Shown: one piece after another, positions 15,963 through 21,246 of the stretch | How positions within the stretch are numbered: position 1 is the stretch's first letter | Layout of the letters: the number at the start of each line of letters is the position of its first letter | Assembly: GCA_964558275.1 (NCBI GenBank) | Contig: CAZLDH010000035.1 | Coordinates: forward strand, 1 to 21,246 | Reading direction: 5' to 3' | From: FW021-bin31 sp964558275 | Lineage (GTDB): Bacteria > Bacteroidota > Bacteroidia > Chitinophagales > Chitinophagaceae | DNA: 21,246 nucleotides | Position numbers and translations under genes: made by a program | Notes under the pieces: model-generated | What the model was told of the DNA's origin: nothing | The model's database searches: none | What the model saw: the letters and a program-made list of their open reading frames with translations, nothing else

Positions 15963-16460
15963 CTACTTTACAGCTTCTAAGGCTGCGTCATAATCAGGTT
16001 CTTGTGTAATTTCCGGAACTTGTTCGTTATAAACAATATTTCCTTTTTTGTCAGTTACGATAACCACTCGGCTGCATAACCCTTTCAGTGGACCATCTTC
16101 CATTAACAAACCATTGTCCTTAGCAAAAGAACCTCTGAAATCTGAAAGCATAACCACATTTTCAAGACCTTCTGCACCACAAAACTGCCCCTGTGCAAAA
16201 GGCAAGTCCTTAGAGATACACAATACAACCGTATCTTCCAAATTGGATGCTTTTTCATTAAAAGCCCGTACAGAACTTGCACAAACACCCGTATTAACGC
16301 TTGGGAAAATATTAAAAATAATTTTCTTTCCTGAAAAATCAGAAAGCGTTTTCTCTCCTAAATCTCCATCTACGAGTGTAAAATCCTTCATTGAGGTACC
16401 TACTTCCGGAATAGAACCGGAGGTATGTATTTCATCGCCATGCAATTGAATCGTTGCCAT
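15963..16460 (-). CDS. tpx: Thiol peroxidase Tpx
   Basis: Atypical two-cysteine peroxiredoxin of the Tpx family that reduces hydrogen and alkyl hydroperoxides using thioredoxin. It has 165 aa, the normal length. The peroxidatic Cys60 is in FPSVNTGVCASSVRAFNE and the resolving Cys94 in FAQGQFCGAEGLENV, the spacing known for Tpx. Thr57 and Arg131 of the active site are also in place. Start and end match the family. It lies 119 nt downstream of the aldo/keto reductase on the same strand. A gap with a 7-of-8 promoter box match (minus TTTATTTG, 16513-16506) suggests independent expression. Confidence 0.96.
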   Translation of the reverse strand: MATIQLHGDEIHTSGSIPEVGTSMKDFTLVDGDLGEKTLSDFSGKKIIFNIFPSVNTGVCASSVRAFNEKASNLEDTVVLCISKDLPFAQGQFCGAEGLENVVMLSDFRGSFAKDNGLLMEDGPLKGLCSRVVIVTDKKGNIVYNEQVPEITQEPDYDAALEAVK

Positions 16461-16579
16461 AATATATTTTTGCTTTAATGATTAATAATTGATATAATGT
16501 TAGTACAAATAAAAGACATTTTTGTTTACATCCTAAATGATGTTTTAATTTTTACTTTATTATTACAGTCGCCATTTAA

Positions 16580-17572
16580 TTAAGTCAATTCCAGTTCAGA
16601 CAAGTGTTCATTTATCGTCTGTAATTCTTTCTCGGAAAGCTTAATATCTGCTGCCAAAGCATTTTCTTTAGCTTGCTTCGCATTTCTGGCTCCGGCTAAA
16701 GCTACCGTAATACCGGAACGATCAATGGTCCATCTGAGCACAAGTTGTGCCAATGTAGCTTGATGCGTCTCTGCAATAGGTTTAATCTGATCTAAAAAAC
16801 CATTGATGGCACGAATATTTTCAGGATGAAAATATTTATTACTTGCTCTATGATCGCCCTCTGAAAACTGATGATCAGGGGTAAATTTCCCTGTCAGAAC
16901 GCCTCTTTGCATGGAGCTGTAAGCCAAAATACCAATATTTTCATCTACACAATAAGGAAAAACATCTTCCTCATAGTCCCTAAGCAACATACTATATGGC
17001 ACTTGATTGCTCGCCAAATGGAGATATTGATTGGCATCTTTGAGTTGAGAGAGGTTATAATTACATACAGCAGCTTCTCTTATTTTCCCTTGTTGTTTTA
17101 ATATACTTAAAGCTTCCATGGTTTCTTCAACAGGAGTTGTATCATCCGGCCAGTGAATTTGGTATAGGTCAATATAATCTGTGGAGAGCCTTTTCAAACT
17201 CTGTTCACATTCCCAAATCACACTTTCTTTACCGGCAAATTTATGAATTTCCATAAGCTTGCCATTCCGGTCTTTCGACTTTGAATGCAACTCCCCTTTC
17301 TCAATATCCCACCGCATACCAAATTTTGTAAACACCTGAACCTTATCCCGGGACTTTCCTTTCAATGCCTTTCCTACAATTTCTTCACTCAATCCAAAAC
17401 CATATACAGCCGCAGTATCAATAGACGACATGCCATAATCCAAACCTGCATGAATGGCCTCAATAGCTTTCTTTTCATTTGTGCCACCCCACATCCATCC
17501 GCCAATAGCCCAGGCACCAAATGCAATAGCAGACACCGTCAAATCAGTTTTTCCCAACTTCCTATATTCCAT
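16580..17572 (-). CDS. Aldo/keto reductase
   Basis: NAD(P)H-dependent oxidoreductase of the aldo/keto reductase superfamily, 330 aa. The catalytic tetrad is visible: Asp52 and Tyr57 (IDTAAVYGFGLSEE), Lys83 (VFTKFG) and His140 (DLYQIHWPD). The N-terminal MEYRKLGKTDLTVSAIAFG start is typical of the YghZ/AKR11-14-like group. The C-terminal part holds the cofactor-binding QLVLRWTIDRSGITVALAGARNAKQAKEN segment. The physiological substrate cannot be deduced; members reduce aldehydes such as methylglyoxal or sugar-derived carbonyls. With tpx next to it a role in oxidative or carbonyl stress is possible, but that is inference from position only. Confidence 0.93.
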   Translation of the reverse strand: MEYRKLGKTDLTVSAIAFGAWAIGGWMWGGTNEKKAIEAIHAGLDYGMSSIDTAAVYGFGLSEEIVGKALKGKSRDKVQVFTKFGMRWDIEKGELHSKSKDRNGKLMEIHKFAGKESVIWECEQSLKRLSTDYIDLYQIHWPDDTTPVEETMEALSILKQQGKIREAAVCNYNLSQLKDANQYLHLASNQVPYSMLLRDYEEDVFPYCVDENIGILAYSSMQRGVLTGKFTPDHQFSEGDHRASNKYFHPENIRAINGFLDQIKPIAETHQATLAQLVLRWTIDRSGITVALAGARNAKQAKENALAADIKLSEKELQTINEHLSELELT

Positions 17573-17627
17573 AAAAATTGAATCTTATTTTGAATAGTTT
17601 AAAAGTAGAAAAAATCTGGCGCGTTTG

Positions 17628-17635
17628 CAAATATA
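17628..17635 (-). promoter_or_regulatory. Candidate -7 promoter box of the aldo/keto reductase
   Basis: Minus-strand TATATTTG fits TAnnTTTG, about 56 nt upstream of the ATG. No clear -33 element is seen. Confidence 0.35.
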
Positions 17636-17655
17636 TCCTCAACAACTATAGCATA

Positions 17656-18180
17656 CTATAGCAACTTTTCTGCTACTTCCTGCCAATTATTTACTCTTTC
17701 ATAATCTGTTTCCTTTAAATTATGATGAGCTGTATATAAGAGTTTTCTACCATTTAGGTATTTAAAATTTCTTGCCCTGTCATCAATCATTATATCCGTT
17801 TGTACAATGTATTTCAATCCACAAAGATGAATCTGTTTCCAAGAAATAAAGGGTAAATATTCCATCACCCACTCATATTTATCTTTTAAGGAATTAGGGA
17901 ATTCCATAGCAGCCGAAACGATATAGACTTCATATTTTTTATTCAGCTGTTCCATTACCGATTGCGCATTTTCCATTATTTCTAAATCTCTGAAAAAGCC
18001 CGGTTCATTTAGTATTTGTAAATATTTATCCAGTAGTTCCTTAGGAATAATTTCTCTCATGTCATTACCTTCCAATTCTTCATCTTCCCAGGTTTTTCCA
18101 TACTCTGCAGCATAAAGGTTTTTTAATTTTTTTCCGGTATCTGCCAACACCTCATCCAAATCAACAGCTATAGTTTTCAT
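17656..18180 (-). CDS. 5'(3')-deoxyribonucleotidase, NT5C family (HAD superfamily)
   Basis: HAD-fold phosphatase of the NT5C/YorS-like family that removes phosphate from deoxynucleoside monophosphates. It has 174 aa, the usual length. Motif I is VDLDEVLAD with nucleophile Asp7 and acid/base Asp9. Motif II is YIVSAA with Ser89, and motif IV is IMIDDRARN with Asp133-Asp134 for magnesium. The C-terminal LLYTAHHN strand is typical. Glu10 stands where most relatives have Gly (DxDGV), a mild variation. The substrate is inferred from the family only. It sits alone between the ilv terminator and the aldo/keto reductase. Confidence 0.85.
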   Translation of the reverse strand: MKTIAVDLDEVLADTGKKLKNLYAAEYGKTWEDEELEGNDMREIIPKELLDKYLQILNEPGFFRDLEIMENAQSVMEQLNKKYEVYIVSAAMEFPNSLKDKYEWVMEYLPFISWKQIHLCGLKYIVQTDIMIDDRARNFKYLNGRKLLYTAHHNLKETDYERVNNWQEVAEKLL

Positions 18181-18205
18181 AATATTTCTTTTAATATTAG
18201 TATAT

Positions 18206-18239
18206 CAAAAACCCCAACTATCAAAAGACAGATTGGGGT
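18206..18239 (-). terminator. Intrinsic terminator after ilvA
   Basis: ACCCCAA (18211-18217) and TTGGGGT (18233-18239) form the stem. Read on the minus strand, the hairpin is followed by TTTTTGAT. It ends the ilv cluster before the nucleotidase gene. Confidence 0.8.
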
Positions 18240-18271
18240 AAATCTCAAAATTACATTTTAAAAAGGAATCT

Positions 18272-19525
18272 TTATACGATATATCCAAAAAGATCACCTT
18301 CTTTTTCAAGTTCTGTATAACTAAAATTATGTTTATTCAAATTTTGAATAAGCGCTCTATAATCATTCGGATTACTTAATTCAATCCCAACCAAAGCAGG
18401 ACCTGATTCTTTGTTATATTTATACATGTATTCAAAACGAGTAATATCATCATCCGGTCCCAACACACTGTTTACAAACAGTTTTAAAGAACCCGGACGT
18501 TGTGCAAAATTCACAATGAAATAATGCTTCAGACCTTCATACAGTAAGGAACGTTCTTTAATTTCCTGCATACGGTCAATATCATTATTTCCTCCACTAA
18601 TGATACAAACTACATTTTTACCCTCTATTTCTTCTGCATAAGCATCCAAACTGGCAATTGAAAGCACACCTGCAGGTTCAGCCACAATCGCATTTTTATT
18701 ATACAATTCCAATATAGCAGAACAGGTTTTCCCCTCAGATACCAAATCAACATCATCCAGCGTATCTTTAATTATAGAAAAGGTCAATTCCCCTATTCTT
18801 TTTACGGCAGCGCCATCGACAAAGCGTTCTATCTGACTCAGCGTAACCGGATGACCTGCTTTTATAGCAGCTGTAAGTGAAGGTGCTCCCATAGGTTCAG
18901 CACCAATCAATTTGGTATGCGGGCTAGCCTCTTTAAAATAAGTACTCACTCCGGATGCCAGTCCTCCGCCACCTACTGGAATAAACAGATAATCCACCTC
19001 GGGAAGATCTTCCAATATTTCAACCCCTACAGTACCCTGCCCTTCAATAATCCTTTCATCATCAAAAGGAGGAACAAAGGTCATTTTATTCTCATTTTTA
19101 TATTTAACAGCAGCAGCCAGACAATCATCAAAAGTGTCTCCAATCAACTTAATATCCACTTCCTCTCCGCCAAACATTTTTACCTGATCAATCTTTTGTC
19201 TTGAAGTAATAATCGGCATAAATACTACACCATTTATTCGCAAGCGATTACATGAAAAAGCAAAACCTTGCGCATGGTTTCCTGCACTAGCGCACACTAC
19301 CCCGTTTTCGCGCTGGGCTTCGGATAACTTACTCATCAAGTTATAGGCACCACGCATCTTATAGGAACGAACAATCTGCATATCCTCGCGCTTAAGATAT
19401 ACGTTACAATTATATTTTTTTGATAATTGATTGCTTCTTTCCAAAGGTGTTTTCTTCACCACCTTAAGCAATTCTTTCTCGGTTTCTTTAAAATTGAAGT
19501 CTTTTATAGTCGGTACAGTTTGCAT
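18272..19525 (-). CDS. ilvA: Threonine ammonia-lyase (threonine deaminase) IlvA
   Basis: PLP enzyme that converts threonine to 2-oxobutanoate and ammonia, the first step toward isoleucine. It has 417 aa, the single-regulatory-domain form. The PLP lysine is Lys56 in SYKMRGAYN. The SAGNHAQG loop (80-87) and GGGGLASG phosphate-binding loop (185-192) are present. A C-terminal ACT-like domain (about 335-417) starts at HYFIVNFAQRPGSLKLFVNSVLGPDDDITRFEY, where isoleucine is expected to bind in this family. Its position downstream of ilvC supports a biosynthetic role over a catabolic one. A strong hairpin just before it (19542-19571) could limit its expression relative to ilvC. Confidence 0.96.
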   Translation of the reverse strand: MQTVPTIKDFNFKETEKELLKVVKKTPLERSNQLSKKYNCNVYLKREDMQIVRSYKMRGAYNLMSKLSEAQRENGVVCASAGNHAQGFAFSCNRLRINGVVFMPIITSRQKIDQVKMFGGEEVDIKLIGDTFDDCLAAAVKYKNENKMTFVPPFDDERIIEGQGTVGVEILEDLPEVDYLFIPVGGGGLASGVSTYFKEASPHTKLIGAEPMGAPSLTAAIKAGHPVTLSQIERFVDGAAVKRIGELTFSIIKDTLDDVDLVSEGKTCSAILELYNKNAIVAEPAGVLSIASLDAYAEEIEGKNVVCIISGGNNDIDRMQEIKERSLLYEGLKHYFIVNFAQRPGSLKLFVNSVLGPDDDITRFEYMYKYNKESGPALVGIELSNPNDYRALIQNLNKHNFSYTELEKEGDLFGYIV

Positions 19526-19541
19526 TTATTTCTATTTAAAA

Positions 19542-19571
19542 AGGGCTTTTCAAAACAGTTTGAAAAGCCCT
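19542..19571 (-). terminator. Hairpin with T-run between ilvC and ilvA (terminator or attenuator)
   Basis: 13-bp perfect stem AGGGCTTTTCAAA (19542-19554) with TTTGAAAAGCCCT (19559-19571) and a 4-nt loop. On the minus strand it is followed by TTTTAAAT. It lies in the 54-nt gap between ilvC and ilvA, so it could end most transcripts after ilvC. Confidence 0.8.
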
Positions 19572-19579
19572 ATACTTAT

Positions 19580-20623
19580 TTATTTTCCGGGTCTGAGGTT
19601 TCTGACAGTAGCGCCGGTCTTCCACATTTCGCTTTCACGTAATTCTTTTAACTCTTCTTCGAGTCCTTCTCTGTAATCCGTTTTACTATTTGCTTCTATA
19701 GAACGGGCAGCTTCTTTTCCTTCAGCCACGCTGGTATATAAATCTTCAAAAACAGGAGCAGTAGCATCGCGGAATTTTTTCCACCAATCTAACGCACCAC
19801 GTTGAGCAGTTGTAGAACAATTAGCATACATCCAATCCATTCCATTTTCTGCAACCAATGGCATTAAAGATTCGGTTAACTCTTCCACTGTTTCGTTAAA
19901 AGCTTCTGAAGGGGAATGTCCATGTTTGCGTAAAGTATCATACTGTGCAGCAAAAATACCCTGAATAGCACCCATTAAAGTTCCACGTTCACCTGTCAGG
20001 TCAGAAAAAACCTCTCTTTTGAAATCGGTCTCAAAAAGATATCCTGAACCAATACCTATTCCTAAGGCAATAGCTCTTTCTCTGGCATGGCCTGTTGCAT
20101 CCTGAAATACAGCAAAGCTGGAATTTACGCCTTGTCCGGCTAAGAAATTCCTACGTAGTGACGTTCCTGAACCTTTAGGAGCTGCAAGAATAACGTCAAT
20201 ATTATCCTGAGGCACAATATCTGTCTGATCTTTGTAAGTTATGCCAAAGCCATGAGAAAAATAAAGTGCATCTCCTTCCTTAAGAAGTGGTTTTATTTTT
20301 GGCCAAACAGCAATTTGTCCCGCATCAGACAGTAAGAATTCAATCGTTGTTCCTTTCTCGGCAGCTTCTTCTATCTCAAAAAGAGTTTCTCCCGGCACCC
20401 AACCGTCTTCAACAGCTTTATCCCATGATTTTGAATTTTTTCTTTGACCAACAATGACATTAAAGCCATTATCTCTCAGGTTTAAAGCCTGTCCCGGGCC
20501 TTGTACGCCATATCCAAGGACAGCTATTGTTTCATCTTTCAAAACTTCCTTCGCTTTGTCCATAGGAAATTCGTCACGTGTTACTACTTCTTCGGACGTA
20601 CCACCGAAATTAATTTTTGCCAT
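19580..20623 (-). CDS. ilvC: Ketol-acid reductoisomerase IlvC
   Basis: NADPH-dependent enzyme that isomerises and reduces 2-acetolactate or 2-aceto-2-hydroxybutanoate to the dihydroxy acids of valine and isoleucine synthesis. It has 347 aa, the short class I form. The Rossmann motif is IAVLGYGVQGPGQALNLRD (33-51). The following GQRKNSKSW (59-67) has the Arg/Lys/Ser pattern of NADPH users. Catalytic and metal ligands are in place: His124 (SHGFG), Asp208 and Glu212 (FSDLTGERG). The C-terminal knotted domain carries the ANCSTTAQRGALDW stretch. The first residues (MAKINFGGTSEEVVTRDEFP) resemble Bacteroidota KARI. It follows the ACT-domain gene by 44 nt and most likely shares its transcript. Confidence 0.97.
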   Translation of the reverse strand: MAKINFGGTSEEVVTRDEFPMDKAKEVLKDETIAVLGYGVQGPGQALNLRDNGFNVIVGQRKNSKSWDKAVEDGWVPGETLFEIEEAAEKGTTIEFLLSDAGQIAVWPKIKPLLKEGDALYFSHGFGITYKDQTDIVPQDNIDVILAAPKGSGTSLRRNFLAGQGVNSSFAVFQDATGHARERAIALGIGIGSGYLFETDFKREVFSDLTGERGTLMGAIQGIFAAQYDTLRKHGHSPSEAFNETVEELTESLMPLVAENGMDWMYANCSTTAQRGALDWWKKFRDATAPVFEDLYTSVAEGKEAARSIEANSKTDYREGLEEELKELRESEMWKTGATVRNLRPGK

Positions 20624-20667
20624 TTGTCTTCTGTTTTGTTGTTTAAAAAATTAAAAAGTTTAAAGTC

Positions 20668-20955
20668 TTATTTTATGACAGCGACGCCATTTTGTTCTTC
20701 ATAGAATGCGCTTTCGCCTTCATGGAGTTGAGTTTCCTCTACTTCTATCAATTTATCTATTTGAAGTCTTACTTTATTCACCATTTCTTCCGTATCATGT
20801 AGAATAAAGCAAGCCTCACCTCTTCGCGGATCTTCTAATTCATATCCTAACAATTTTTTAATCCGAATCCTCCTTCTGTTGCATATATTAATCATACGAT
20901 TAAGCACGGAAAAATTATTCTGCGCAAAGACGATTAATGTGAAATCTTTTTTCAT
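20668..20955 (-). CDS. ilvN: Short ACT-domain protein, probable acetolactate synthase regulatory subunit
   Basis: Protein of 95 aa with one ACT domain (about 3-75): FTLIVFAQNNFSVLNRMINICNRRRIRIKKL is the usual N-terminal strand-helix of IlvN/IlvH-like subunits. The position directly before ilvC supports a role as valine-sensing regulator of acetolactate synthase. It is much shorter than the usual IlvN of about 160-190 aa in many bacteria and lacks their second domain, closer in size to the 80-100 aa IlvM/IlvN small forms. The feedback residues are not recognisable with confidence: the Gly seen in many homologues (N-x-x-G-x-L) is Ser here (NFSVLNR). No ilvB precedes it within the window. An unrelated ACT regulator is possible. 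Confidence 0.75.
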   Translation of the reverse strand: MKKDFTLIVFAQNNFSVLNRMINICNRRRIRIKKLLGYELEDPRRGEACFILHDTEEMVNKVRLQIDKLIEVEETQLHEGESAFYEEQNGVAVIK

Positions 20956-20970
20956 GGCTCTTTATTATAA

Positions 20971-21058
20971 ATGGTTATATGGCTATATGGTTATATGGTT
21001 AAATGGCTATACGGTTATATGGTTATATGGTTATATGGCTAAATGGTTATATAGCTAT
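20971..21058. repeat. Minisatellite of eleven 8-bp units upstream of ilvN
   Basis: Units follow ATGGYTAW with few exceptions: ATGGTTAT, ATGGCTAT, ATGGTTAA, ACGGTTAT, ATGGCTAA and a final ATAGCTAT, eleven in direct tandem with no gaps. It ends 15 nt before the ilvN-like start codon, in what would be its leader or promoter region. No gene is supported here. The small plus-strand frame through it is a by-product of the repeat. Confidence 0.9.
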
Positions 21059-21246
21059 AAACCTTCTTGATTTCAACAAGAATCAACCAACCTTAACTAT
21101 TTTCCAAACGTTATTTTTTATTTTCAATTACTAATTTATTATCAAAAATACCTCGATGAGCTATTAGCATAAAATTTTTCATATTTTAACAACAGTTATT
21201 ATTTTATCATATAACTATTTATTTTAATAAAAAATAATATTATAAT
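21059..21246. other. AT-rich non-coding edge with a weak hairpin and one promoter-like box
   Basis: No gene is visible. TTCTTG (21064-21069) and CAAGAA (21077-21082) form a small inverted repeat. Minus-strand TATTTTTG (21150-21143) fits the TAnnTTTG box and could start the ilv transcript with a leader of about 180 nt that includes the minisatellite. No good -33 element accompanies it. Confidence 0.35.

Noticed and set aside
17642..17662. ACTATAGCA direct repeat near the nucleotidase stop codon
   Set aside because: There are two short copies only, partly coding. No mobile-element ends or target duplications are present.
20879..21070. Plus-strand 63-aa frame with Trp/Tyr/Gly repeats
   Set aside because: The WLYGYMVIWL-like pattern is only the translation of the 8-bp minisatellite and antisense ilvN.

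Overview
The window is a stretch of ordinary chromosome from an AT-rich member of the Bacteroidota, probably a Chitinophagaceae- or Sphingobacteriaceae-like soil or water organism (inference). Signs of this are Bacteroidota-type promoters (TTTG-N19..21-TAnnTTTG) in front of several genes, few Shine-Dalgarno sites, an outer-membrane beta-barrel receptor with an N-terminal carboxypeptidase-regulatory-like domain, a DUF4399 lipoprotein and a cytochrome c-FTR1 fusion. Both window edges are very AT-rich and the first gene is damaged at its 5' side, so the left edge may be a contig end.

Layout. (1) 1-1520 (+): a GH20 beta-N-acetylhexosaminidase whose 5' part carries two in-frame TAA codons. It converges on gntP, a gluconate/H+ symporter (1620-2936, -), across a shared bidirectional terminator. 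(2) 3014-5035 (-): a cytochrome c-FTR1 iron permease, divergent from a four-gene efflux operon at 5207-11340 (+): TetR-type regulator, TolC-like outer-membrane channel, lipoprotein periplasmic adaptor and RND pump. A 13-bp palindrome lies between the -33 and -7 boxes of the tetR promoter, and a close copy lies directly before the tolC start. This gives a readable autoregulated circuit. (3) 11378-11905: six tandem copies of an 89-bp palindromic unit fill the space between the convergent RND pump and TonB-receptor-like genes. One stem shows a compensatory double change between copies. (4) 11914-15094 (-): the outer-membrane beta-barrel receptor and a DUF445 membrane protein. (5) 15213-15287 (+): tRNA-His(GTG) with its own promoter and terminator, then a DUF4399 lipoprotein. 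(6) 15963-18180 (-): thiol peroxidase Tpx, an aldo/keto reductase and a NT5C-type 5'(3')-deoxyribonucleotidase. (7) 18272-20955 (-): a branched-chain amino-acid cluster in the order ilvN-like ACT protein, ilvC, ilvA. It has a strong hairpin between ilvC and ilvA and a terminator after ilvA. No ilvB or ilvD is present. The 290 bp upstream are non-coding and contain an 88-bp minisatellite of 8-bp units.

Most genes belong to known families. I did not find a clearly new multi-gene system. The most unusual material is non-coding: the 89-bp repeat array with covarying arms, the 8-bp minisatellite before ilvN, the two matched operator-like palindromes of the efflux operon, and the decaying 5' end of the hexosaminidase.
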